Program-made: the position numbers and the translations under genes | Notes under the pieces: generated by a model | Told to the model about the DNA's origin: nothing | The model's database searches: none | What the model saw: only the letters and a program-made list of their open reading frames with translations | NCBI GenBank assembly: GCA_030386875.1 | Contig: CM059559.1 | Location: 63,068,392 to 63,132,391, forward strand | Direction: 5' to 3' | Length of the DNA stretch: 64,000 nucleotides | Origin: Morinoia aosen | Lineage: Eukaryota; Arthropoda; Malacostraca; Amphipoda; Talitridae | Part shown: piece by piece, positions 1-10,259 of the stretch | Layout: the number at the start of each line of letters is the position of its first letter | Position numbering within the stretch: the first letter of the stretch is position 1

Positions 1-1
1 C

Positions 2-640
2 CTCGTACAGGGAGGGGATTTCGGATCAATCTTGTCGAAGTCCCTCAAAGAAAATTACGGCGTGGACACCCAGTTCCCCAACCGTGATTCCCAAAAAATA
101 TTCAACATGTTCATTGAAAAAAACAAACAACCCCAAGCAGAAACAACGGAGACAACTGCAAATCAAGCAAGCACCGATCCCAACGAAGACGAAATGGACA
201 CAAGCTACCATTCAACAGAAGAAAACTCAACCCAAGACGAAACAAGCGACGACAACCTGAAAGAAAACTGGAGAACGCAGTCCAGCCCGAAGAAGAAGAA
301 AAACAAAAAACGGAAGAAAAAGAGACTACCCTCCTCGGGAGAATCTTCTGGACACGATGACAAAATAGAGGTTGCACTATTCCGCAGCGACACGCACTCA
401 CAGCATATTCCAAGCAAACCCACCAACCAACAGATACTAGAAGAACTAACAAAAGTACCTCCTGGCCTCAAAACCGCTGTCGCACACCCAAGCTCGGACA
501 CCTGGAAAGAAATCATCGACGGCCAATTCGACCTCCAAAAGGCACCAATAACCACAATCTCACACGAACACTTCCTCTCGATGGACACATGCTCAAAAAT
601 TAACTCCCTTCAAAAGAAACCCAAACACTCGACTTCATAA
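2..640 (+). CDS. LINE ORF1 protein, partial (C-terminal part)
   Basis: The frame is open from the first bases of the window, so the true start lies to the left. The visible part is hydrophilic: acidic and Thr/Ser-rich at first, then a strongly basic Lys/Arg block around nt 285-330 that could bind nucleic acid or act as a nuclear signal. No CCHC knuckle or RRM is visible in this part. ORF1 proteins of LINEs bind the element RNA in the ribonucleoprotein particle. The stop codon TAA (638-640) overlaps the ORF2 start. No stop or frameshift is seen, unlike ORF2 downstream. Confidence 0.75.
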   Translation, partial: LVQGGDFGSILSKSLKENYGVDTQFPNRDSQKIFNMFIEKNKQPQAETTETTANQASTDPNEDEMDTSYHSTEENSTQDETSDDNLKENWRTQSSPKKKKNKKRKKKRLPSSGESSGHDDKIEVALFRSDTHSQHIPSKPTNQQILEELTKVPPGLKTAVAHPSSDTWKEIIDGQFDLQKAPITTISHEHFLSMDTCSKINSLQKKPKHSTS

Positions 641-642
641 TG
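638..642 (+). promoter_or_regulatory. TAATG stop-start overlap between ORF1 and ORF2
   Basis: The ORF1 stop TAA at 638-640 shares its last A with the ATG of ORF2 at 640-642. The same UAAUG arrangement is known from the Bombyx telomeric LINE SART1, where it couples ORF2 translation to ORF1 termination. Here the function is inferred from the identical layout. Confidence 0.75.
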
Positions 643-3282
643 GATACACACAATATGAACAAAACACTAACTGTCATCCAACACAACGTCCAACACTGGC
701 AAAACAACAAAATCGCACTATGCAACATCTACCGTCAATACAATCCACACATAATTCTACTCAACGCGCACTGCATGCGTAACGACACTCCCATCAAAAT
801 TTGGAATTACAACACATATACCACAAACAAAGCAAATGAAAATCACGCTGGAGTAGCAATAGCAATTCGAAAAGACCTCCCATTCAAGCTGCACGACACC
901 TTTCACACTGATATGCTAGCCATCACAGTAGAAACACCACAAGGCCCAATCACACTTGCCACTACCTACATACCTCCACGCATTGATTACATAAATTACC
1001 TTGACATGCACACTCTCTTTAATCGAAAATACCCCACTTACCTCCTTGCCGACATGAATGCCATACACCCCACATTTGGATACACATACGCAAACAGGAA
1101 GGGAAGACAAGTCCACTCACTAATAGACAGGAACAAATGTCTCCACATAGGCCCCAATTTCCCCACGATAATCACTCACCGCGCTTGCACCAGCCCAGAC
1201 ATCGTACTAACAAACACGCAAACATTCCACAACATCATACTCGAACCAGGTCCACTAACACCCTCCGACCACATTCCCATCATAGCTACAATATCAGCTA
1301 ACCCAATACAAATTCCCATCCGCCCACGACCCTCCTTCCACAATGCAAACTGGGAACTATACCGCAACCTTCTCGTTGAACACACAACACCGCAAGACGT
1401 AAGCCCTACACAAGAGGACATAGACAACCACCTAATCACATGGGAATCCCACATCATCGAAGCCTCCAACCAAGCTATTCCAACTATCACACACAGAACC
1501 ACACCAGGCATCAAACCCACTCATGCCATACTCGTCCTCCAAACGAGACACAAACACATTTACGACCATCTCCAACGACACGGCCACTCACCCCACCTAT
1601 ACAGAGAACTCCTCAGCCTCAGACAACAGATAAAAACTGCATATCAACGCATCTACTCAGTGACATGGAACAACACTATCGGTAACATCAAAAAGATGGA
1701 AAATCCCCAACAATTCTGGTCCGCCATCAAACGCATGTCAGGCAACAATTAAAAACAAAGCACCCCCTACATCAAAGAAGGCGGCATCTTTTACCACTCA
1801 CCACAATCCAAGGAACCTTTGTTCCGACAACACTGGTCAAACATATACTCAGGTATTGATGACCCCAACAACGATTTCGACGCTGAACACATACACACCA
1901 TAGAAACACAAATGAACGACATCGCTCCCCAAAACGAACCACACGAGACAGGAGACACATCCCGTCTTCCTAATTTCCACTACCCAGCAATCACAATCGA
2001 AGAACTAAAAAACGCACTTCGAACGTTTTCCCAAAAAGCTCCAGGACCAACTAAAATAACCACACACCACCTCAAACACTTACCGCAAAACATGTTCCAG
2101 TACTTTCTGTACATATACAACAACGCCCTCTCAGCGGGCTATTTCCCAAACAAACTGAAACACGCAATAATGATCTTTTTACCGAAGCCCTCCACCTCCC
2201 AACACGAGGTGCAAAATTACCGCCCCATCTCCTTACTCGAAACCCACGCTAAGCTCCTAGACAAGATATTAACCTACAGGCTAACAGACCACCTAACCAT
2301 CAACAAAATCTACAACAGCCGCCAACACGGATTTCGACACGGAAGAGGTACACACACCGCACTTGCCACGCTACATGAGACCCCCCACATTAAACAAACA
2401 CAGAGAAACAAAACAGACATCATTCTACGAGATGTAAGCAAGGCTTTCGACAAAGTCTGGCACACAGGACTCGAATTCAAACTGTCGCAGCTACAAATTC
2501 ACCCCCTATTCACAAAAATCCTGTATAGCTTCATCACTAACCGCACCGCAGCCATACGAATCGCAAACTACACTGGCCCACCCTTCCCAATCAAGTCAGG
2601 TGTCCCCCAGGGAGCAGTCCTCTCCCCAACACTGTACAACTACTTCACACACGACCTTCCCCCACCAATACCCAACACTGACTACATAGCTTTTGCAGAC
2701 GACATCACACAAATCATATCCGCAAAACATTCATATAACATGGCAGCTCTTCTAACAACACGAGCCATTGCCCAAATCAAAGATTACGAACGAAAATGAA
2801 AAATCCAAACTAATGCAAATAAATTCAAAATAATTGCCATCAGCCGCCGCAAACACCCAACAGTGCACATCAACAACACCCCACACCCCTACACAAACTC
2901 AGGTAAAGTTCTGGGACTCACAATCAGCACAACCGGATACGCACCCCACACCAGACAACGAGCAGCACTAGCACACCAAAACCTCTCACGCCTCTACCGA
3001 TTCAAACATCTGAACCTAGAAGTAAAACGCCAACTATACATCGCTCTAGTAAGATCCACTCTCATCTACCCAGTCATTCCCCTACACACACTTCCACCAA
3101 CATCTATCTCAACACTCCAGCGTGTACAAAACCGAGCCACGAGATACATAACAAATTCAGAATGGCAAGATTTCGCCACCTCTGCCCAACTACATCGTCG
3201 AGCAAACTTGCAACCAATCAACATTACACTCCACAAACACGCGAAAAGAATCTGGCAAAACATTCACGACATGTCCCCATAA
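640..3282 (+). pseudogene. LINE ORF2: AP endonuclease plus reverse transcriptase, two in-frame stops
   Basis: One reading frame of 881 codons is broken only by TAA at 1750-1752 and TGA at 2797-2799. The endonuclease fills residues 1-230: QHN near residue 14, the catalytic DxN at 138-140 and SDH at 209-211; the usual Glu near residue 41 reads Ala (LLNAH). The RT follows, with KAPGP near nt 2038, DVSKAFDKVWH near 2431 and FADD at 2692-2703. The TGA lies where relatives have a conserved Trp, so a TGG to TGA change is likely. The C-terminus carries no clear RNase H. It is an inactive but recent copy. Confidence 0.88.
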
Positions 3283-3780
3283 CTCTACCAACAACTCACA
3301 TTCCCGCAAGACACTCCACAAATACCACACAGACAATTTCAGAGCTCAAAAATGAAAACACTCGCACCCCAACCGAGACCAAAATACACTTAACACGACT
3401 CTAACGACGGACAGACGGACAGACTCGACTGACCAGCACCGACTCAAGCGAATATTTTGTGATAAAAGAGACCTAACCAATACGGCAAGCCTAACCACCC
3501 ACGTCCGGTACTAAAGATGCCTACTAACTAAAGATGGATCATACAAAGCCCTGACGGGTAATTAACGTCTACCACCCCTAAACTACCTACAAAAAATACC
3601 CACAACACTAGCATCATATGCGCACAGCGCATCTCTATCTTTTTCCTACCTATCCTTTTCCGTTTCACCCCTTCTCTTCCCGACACACCCTGTGTCAAAC
3701 ACTCCTTCCGACTTCTCTATAAGCATCGCCAAGCAGTCAGTTCGCACAGCTCGCTCAGTGCACTCGCAGGAACCCTGATA

Positions 3781-3939
3781 TTCACACAAGTCTTCTTCCT
3801 GCGAGCCTCGACACTGCAACGGCTCACACAAGCCTTCCAGCGAGCCTCCTCACAGCAGCAGCTCACACAAGTCTTCCAACGAGCCTTTTCACAGCAGCGG
3901 CTCACACAAGACTTATCCCTGCGACTCTCCGCGCAGTGA
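3781..3939 (+). repeat. Four-copy 39-42 bp tandem repeat in the LINE 3' UTR
   Basis: Units start at 3781, 3823, 3862 and 3901, each beginning (T/C)TCACACAAG and continuing with a CGAGCCT or CGACTCT motif. Spacing is 42, 39 and 39, all multiples of three, so both strands stay open across it. It may be a 3' UTR structure used by the RT; coding is not supported. Confidence 0.8.
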
Positions 3940-4205
3940 CTCCGACATTCACTAATCTCGGCTGCTTAGCAAGCAGTAACCTCACGGCCTCCATCGCCAC
4001 CTCGACGGAGCACCGCTACGCCACGGCACGCACGACGCGACTTAACGACAACCGTCGGTCCTCCAAGTCGTCCTTGTGTACAAAACTACCGCCTGTAATC
4101 ATTTACCTCGTGTGCCATACTGTCGGTGATCTTCTCAATAATACTGCATTTATTTCAGTTGTGTATTCCTTATCCTGTCGGGTTCGTTTGCACCTCAGGC
4201 ACTCG

Positions 4206-4258
4206 CTCCGGGCAAAGATATTTCACAAGTCTGTCGATATTCACAAGTCTGCCCGGAG
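4206..4258 (+). other. Stem-loop near the LINE 3' end
   Basis: CTCCGGGCA at 4206-4214 and TGCCCGGAG at 4250-4258 form a perfect 9-bp stem. The loop holds most of two direct copies of TTCACAAGTCTG (4222-4233 and 4240-4251). Such 3' stem-loops can be recognised by LINE reverse transcriptases; the role here is inferred. Confidence 0.6.
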
Positions 4259-4320
4259 TGTAAAGCAGCCTGAGGGAGAACCACCACAATCTCCTCTCTC
4301 CTAGAATATATTAAAATAAA

Positions 4321-4936
4321 GATTTTGGACGCCTTCGTAGCACGCTTGAAATTAATAACAATTTAAATTATTTATTATCAATGTTCCTACTTTAAAAAAG
4401 CTCTGGATAAAAAGAGCTGTTCAGCAAAGTTCGTTATATTTATCTCTCATCTATTATTACTGAAAACAGAGGGTGGATCATAATGAGCGAAGTAACAAGC
4501 ACATTTCTAACCAACAAGAAAACGCAAACAATCGAAATTAACACTGTTTTAAAAGGATATGTTATGTACCCTTTCAGACTATTTTGTTAGCACAAGGACC
4601 GTGACCAGAGGTCAATTTTGACAGCTTTCTCTACTCTCAACTATTCCTCTGTTACAGGCGTGTGGAGAAGGGAAGGCCTGCATCATTGAGGAACCTTTAG
4701 AAAGGATAACTGTCTGGTTTACTAATTTCTGCTCTTTCGTTTACTGTAAGCGAAAATGTTCCTACCAAAACCTTATCAACGTTTTCTACAGGGTTCAAAG
4801 ACTGCTACGAAGGTTTTCCTGTTCTTTTCTTAATTATTAAGGCGATTTTCAATTTGGTAAGGGACCACTGTATGTGTTCTGTGTAGAAAATAATTTGTTT
4901 CAACGGAAAATGGAATCATATGGGGACAGTGAATGA
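4321..4936. other. No gene seen
   Basis: AT-rich sequence between the LINE and the next LTR. I see no conserved protein or RNA motif. Confidence 0.6.
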
Positions 4937-5093
4937 TGTGAGGACCAGGGTTAGGGAAACGCTGAAGAACTGCGACGTATACTGATGTTGATACAGGACG
5001 GGATGCGGACCAAATGCGCGGGCCCTAATGAGCTCACCGCTTATAAGACCTCTGAGGTGAACGGGGGAAGAGGGGCATGGCGCATGGCGCACA
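4937..5093 (-). repeat. 3' LTR of the minus-strand LARD-like element
   Basis: Begins TGTGAGGACCAGG on + and ends ..GGCGCACA, so on the minus strand it runs TGTGCGCC...CTCACA. It differs from the right copy mainly in one block of about 20 bp. The purine tract that would prime plus-strand synthesis lies at 5094-5106 (minus strand TATGTGGGGAGGTA). Confidence 0.72.
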
Positions 5094-6697
5094 TACCTCC
5101 CCACATACCCAATTTAGGTACTTAGCTATAAACAATATTCGGGCAATAAACAATATATCCAAAAACAATATTCGGGCGGAAAAAAACACAAACTCTAAAT
5201 TTAAAAACCAAATCCGCCTTACATGTGTGTAATGCTCAAAGGTAATTCTATTAACTCGGAAACACACTGGTACATAATTGAATCGTTTTCTTCACCCTTA
5301 AAAGATCAATACGAATAAATTTAGTCAAATTTAGTAACAGTACTTAGCACAAGAAGTATCAATACTACTCGGCAACACAAGCAAGAAGTACAAGGGCGCT
5401 GAAGCGATATAACATAATGCCCTTATCCTCAACATGAAAAGAAATAAAACACTAGCTGCTACAAAAGGTCAGCATTAGCATTAAACTTACCAAATTACCA
5501 CAACGTCAGCAAAACACGATAAAGGGAAGTAAATGAAACGCCAAATATTCTCATCAATAAACATCAATGGTCAAAAGGAATAATTTCGACGAATAATTTC
5601 GCTTCTCTCGCAATTAAAAGTGAAATGTCGCAAAAATTTTTCAATGTCGCAACAATTTCGTAAATGACAAACAATTTAGACCTCAGGTAATCACATGGAT
5701 AATTTCAGAAAAGTGACCACCGTAAACACCTCTACAGAAAATATTACCAAATTGTTTGAACATCGTTGCTTGACTTTTGCAAAATCGCGCATAAACACCA
5801 GTGTTATAACTAGACAAAGCAAACAAAATAAACCTAGGGATTATAAAATTAGAGTAACTCCGAGCAAAACACGAGTTCTTCGGCATGGTAATTTCGGAAA
5901 ATTTTATAATGAAAAACGCTATTACCTCGTGGGTAACGAAAAATAATTCAGAAAAAATGAAATTAGATGGATATCAAATTAAAGAATCGTTGAAGTTTTC
6001 ACAAAAAAACATTCAAAACATCGTCTGCGTTACCGTAGACTTAAAAATAGTCGTTGGATAATAATGAGGAAATGTTTTAATTTTAGATAATATTATAATC
6101 AATCAGCCGTAGGCTCGCTAGCTCGTAAAACTTAGAAATATCGGTTACATGTGGCTGGTTATATAGAACATCAAGTATGAATATGAAAATCGGGTTTGCA
6201 CCCTGCAAACACAAAGGAGAACAATCACTAATCCGTTTTCAAATATTCGTTATCCAATCGTAATGAAAAGTACACAAAGCTCTTAGTTCTAAACGAGCCT
6301 GACTTTATAATTACCACATTTCACGGTACTAAATTTATTAAACCGCGTTTTCAACACTACAGCCATGGTAAAGTAACACTGTAAAAGATAAACACTCTTT
6401 TCAAGTTTACACCAAATAAAAGATGTAAAGTCAGTTATTTTTTGAGTTCATCAATGGTTCACCGCTGTTCTCCTTCCCTTTCACGAAGGTGATTTACCTC
6501 TAATTAGTATGGAATAACTGCGCGCGTAGCTTGATTGCTGTAAAGTTGTTGACTGCGCGCGGTGGCTTAACTGCCGTCAAGGCCGCCTCAGTTGTTGACA
6601 GGCGCTCTGGCGCCAGGCTGTGCTTTCGTACACCCACGCGAGGCTGTGTACATGTACCATGTTACCGTGTTACAAGATGTTGTGTTACCGCTCGCAC

Positions 6698-6757
6698 CCG
6701 TGCGAACTGAAATTGGAGAAAATACGAAGATTAGCATGGCTAAAGAGCAAAATTTAG
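6698..6757 (+). pseudogene. U6 snRNA-like relic
   Basis: The + strand carries CTGAAATTGGA (6707-6717) and, after a short divergent stretch, an exact GAAGATTAGCATGGC (6726-6740). Both are in the order found in U6 snRNA, where they bracket the ACAGAGA region; GAGCAA follows where U6 has GCGCAA. It lies antisense to the surrounding LTR element. It is too diverged to be a working snRNA. A chance match is possible but unlikely given two ordered blocks and a second copy at 34.3 kb. Confidence 0.6.
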
Positions 6758-7740
6758 TACATGAATGCTTGAATAAAGTAAAATGAGAAACACCTTTAGT
6801 GTCAGAGTGATCCATTACCGAATCTTACTATTTAGTTAATGACGAGTAAACATTCTTAAAACTTTGAGTCAATGATTTAAATGTCCAACACAAACAAGTC
6901 TCTCATTATCATTTAAGTTTTCTCAGAAAATGAATGCTGACTCAATAAAGATCAGCTGAATTCCAAATAGGCATTTAATTTCTTGCGAGATCGAAAACAC
7001 TGTCTCCATGTTAAAATCTCAGCATCAACAGCCGGATGTCGCTAGAATTTTCCAATCTGTATTTAAAGTGTGAATTCAGCATATTAATTCTCATCGAGAC
7101 ATGAGAGTGCGCACTTGAAACGTTCCCAGACAATGCACGGCAAAAAAAAAGATTTAACTATGTGCAAAGTCAATTCTTGCATCACATGCCAACAATCACG
7201 TGCGGCTCTTTCACAAGAACATAAGAAAATTATTATTCTGTGATTGTTAAACCTTTATACTGTAAACGATTACTTTACATTTCACATATCTCGTTACGTT
7301 AACGACTTAATCAAAAAAGGTAAATACTAAAGCATCTACGAGTTTAACATGAAGCATAAGCAAATACAACAGAAAGACACAATTGAATACATAAGAACAT
7401 ACTTTTTACCGTACGTATACGAAAAGTTTTCAATGTAAAAATAAATATGGACGTTAAACACTCTAAATTTTAATCGTTCAATCAGTTGTAAATTGTCCCG
7501 TAGAAACTTTGGGAGACTTGACGATAAATTTTGCATTCTTTTACGTCTGATTAATTTCAAATTACATAGCATAAAGCTTTACTGATCATGAAATTCGAGT
7601 AGGCTTGCAAAATGACTATAAGACGCACTAGATCGTTTAAGCATGCTAAAAAAAAATTTAAAGGGCAGCAACTCTCTTTTAACAGATAACTAAGAAATAA
7701 ATTAAATTTTGCTCTTACTTTTAATTAGTTTGCACTACAG

Positions 7741-7820
7741 CAATTATTTGTCAATTATCCAAAACACATCTTTTTCATGACAATTATTTGTCAATTATCC
7801 AAAACACATCTTATTCATGA
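7741..7820. repeat. Tandem duplication of a 40-bp unit
   Basis: Two adjacent 40-bp units (7741-7780 and 7781-7820) differ at one base. Related TCATGA-containing sequence continues to about 7868. It lies in the interior of the LARD-like element; no function is evident. Confidence 0.85.
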
Positions 7821-10079
7821 CTATTCACCAGTCATACTCATGAATATTCACCTAGTCATATTCATGACCACGCTGTCGTCTATCCGCTGTCTGGGCACTA
7901 CTGTCAGCCAGCGCCGCCACCGGAAATACGGCGCTCACGGCCTTGGTCAAGTTCAATGCCTGCATGGTACAGCATGAGCTACTTGCGGCCTTGAGCCATT
8001 GCCAAAAATAAGCTGCAAAAACTACTCACTCGAACTGCGCATGAAATTATGCGTGCTGCTCTGCACATTCTACCTTTCTATTACTCGTTACTCTTAACTA
8101 ATTACCAGACCCCCACGTGTGGTTAATTAATGGGCGTCTATCGCCTCTCATTATTACTCTCTCGCCAGTAATTCTTCTCGCCAGCACAATGACAACCGCA
8201 ATCTGCAATGCTAAACTCTGACCGTCATGGCATCAATGGTATTATTTCCAACACATGAAGTTATAAACTAAAGCCAGAGTCCCATCAAAAATCTGCGGTA
8301 CAGCTTCTCTTAAAGCTTATTCACTTGTCTGCGCCCATTAATTTAATACTATTCCTCAACACTATTACTCGACCTCGCTGGTAAATTTACCTGGTAACCT
8401 TAAACCATTTACCAGATACATCCACAGCCATGTCGGTATCATTTACCTCTCTGGGTTTACCATTTACGTACACTAGAAGAATCTTTCTCTTCTTTATCTT
8501 TATTATCTCACGGACACTAACTCTGCCGCGGTGTCTAGAAGAGTCTTCCTCTTCTTTATTTTTATTCTCGCTCTCGAGCGCCTCGCTCAAGGTTCCTGCT
8601 TCTCATTTTGCTCTCTATTTTTCTCACATATTACTTCTTTCATACTAAGAACAATGACATCAGGTATCATCAGAATAACATCCACTATTATTCATCACTT
8701 GGAAGAGTATCTTTACTTCCCCCTACTTTCATTTATCCTCTTTACTGAAAATCATATTAATTACCACAGTATATCTCATCATTATTTCGTCATTTCACTG
8801 CATTTTACTACTTGTACATCATCTTTCAATCAATTCCTGTGATCTTAATACAGCAAATTTTTCTCTCAAAAATAGATCCTTTGATCAGTAGTACTTTCTC
8901 GAAATCATAATGCAATGAGTCTCTTGCAACAATTTTCCTCTTATTCTCTAATGCTAGAATGTTGAGTTTTACAGAGGTCTTCAGCATTACCTTTGGGCAA
9001 ATTGGAACGCACTTCCCCCCCTGCAACATCACATCAGCATTTTCAAAAAAAAAATTACCCGTACGGTAATTCCGAATTTGATAAACTATTACTTGAATTA
9101 AACATTGCCACAGCTGATTCTTTCGCAACTACGCTGCTTATAATAGGTGAGACACTCGGTAAACCTATCGTTGTCGTAGTACTAGTCATAGTTCTTATAG
9201 TACTCTTGCCAGCCGTGCTGGTTACAGAAAATTAAGGCATATTTACGTTACTAGTTTGGTGTCTAGGTAATACACATATAACATCACTGCTCAACTCAAT
9301 TTAACGGTAGCTCAAGCGCAAATTTATACAACCTTCACTAAAACAATACAAAATTCCCTAAATCACTTTTAGCAACAATCCAAGAAAATTGCGCCACTCA
9401 CTTTAAAAAACAGCTCTCTTAACATCTTAAAAACAGCTCATGCCTAGGGGTATTGAAAACACTGCTTGCACTCACTGCAAGTGCAGCCTTTGTTTGGCCT
9501 TGACGCCTGCACGCACTGGCTATTGCAAAAAAAAACTGCCTGACAAAAACTCCACCACTGCACGCTGTCTGCCTCCCGCACAACGAATATCTAGGCTGCA
9601 ACAGAACTGTAACAATTTTAACAATTAATAATTGCTGCTTTACTTATCTTAAATTGTAGTTTTAGTTGTCGCACGATGTCGCGATCTCTGCAGTCGTTGT
9701 AGGCGATGCACCGTTACTGCTTTGTCCGCAGCACGAAGATAACGTAGCTGGGCAGCTGACACCACGTAGATGTAGTTTTTAGGTCTGTAGCCGCCCTTTC
9801 CGTAGATCTCTGAAGACCTCTGTAGACGCTGTCCTTATTCTCGGTTTCTTGTTGCTCTGACTGTCTCTGCAGATCCTCTTCTTAAACTTTATAATTCTTG
9901 TCGTCACCAGACGATCATCAGGGTAGTTCTCTTGATTTCATAGTAGTTGTCAATTACCTTCTCCGCCGTGTTGATTTGCTTAAGTCATTGGATCTTCTTC
10001 TCAAACTTCTGTAGGTCTCTCGTCGAATACTATATATTCTTGACTTCTCAATTATATCTTCTAAACATCGTGGGTCCGT

Positions 10080-10097
10080 CAACTTTCTGGCCACCAA
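10080..10097 (-). promoter_or_regulatory. Possible primer-binding site
   Basis: Directly inside the 5' LTR the minus strand reads TTGGTGGCCAGAAAGTTG. A TGG start is what a tRNA 3' CCA would pair with. The primer tRNA is not identified. The equivalent place in the 32.5-54.2 kb gypsy element has a related GGGGCCAGTAAG. Confidence 0.5.
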
Positions 10098-10259
10098 TGT
10101 GAGGACCAGGGTTAGGGAAACGCTGGAGAACTGCGACGTTTATTGGTAGCAAGGTTGTTACAGGACGGGATGGGGACCAAATGCGCGGGCCCTAATGAGC
10201 TCACCGCTTATATGACCTCTGAGGTGAACGGGGGAAGAGGGGCATAGCGCATGGCGCAG
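10098..10259 (-). repeat. 5' LTR of the minus-strand LARD-like element
   Basis: Same family as 4937-5093. TTTATTG at about 10139-10145 reads CAATAAA on the minus strand, a possible poly(A) signal inside the LTR, which fits minus-strand transcription. Confidence 0.72.

Larger units (their letters stand above)
1..4320 (+). mobile_element. Non-LTR retrotransposon (LINE), 5' part outside the window
   Basis: A two-ORF LINE runs off the left edge. It has the end of ORF1, an ORF2 with an AP-type endonuclease followed by a reverse transcriptase with an FADD box, and a 3' untranslated region with an AATAAA at 4315-4320. The layout and the TAATG junction suggest the Jockey/R1 group; the clade is inferred, not proven. 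The right boundary is approximate because no poly(A) tail or target duplication is clear. Strand composition is C- and A-rich on +, unlike the AT-rich flank. Confidence 0.85.
3283..4320 (+). other. LINE 3' untranslated region
   Basis: About 1 kb follows the ORF2 stop without recognisable protein. It contains short GACGGACA-type repeats (3407-3422), a 39-bp tandem repeat, a 9-bp perfect stem and a poly(A) signal. Open frames here (for example 3936-4304) match no family I know. Confidence 0.55.
4937..10259 (-). mobile_element. LTR retrotransposon lacking coding capacity (LARD-like), minus strand
   Basis: Two near-identical direct repeats (4937-5093 and 10098-10259) flank about 5.0 kb. Read on the minus strand, the right copy ends in CACA and is followed by a primer-site-like TTGGTGGCCAGAAAG, and the left copy is preceded by a G-rich purine tract GGGGAGG; both place the 5' LTR on the right. 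The interior has no recognisable gag or pol, so the copy was probably moved by proteins of a relative. No matching target duplication is visible. A U6-like relic sits 1.6 kb inside the 3' LTR. An alternative is a repeat pair of another origin. Confidence 0.7.

Noticed and set aside
3717-3905. Cys-rich repetitive frame on the minus strand
   Set aside because: It is the antisense of a 39-bp tandem repeat in a LINE 3' UTR; the spacing alone keeps it open.
4937-5093. The repeated block of about 160 bp as a SINE
   Set aside because: No A/B-box promoter or tail is visible, and the purine tract and primer-like site on the correct sides favour LTRs.
6583-6815. Opposing frames around the GC-rich stretch at 6.6 kb
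   Set aside because: They overlap the U6-like relic and match no family.
8993-9235. + strand frame ending in a Val/Leu-rich membrane-like stretch
   Set aside because: It lacks an ATG in a supported context and has no homologous counterpart in the related element; AT-rich sequence readily gives such frames.
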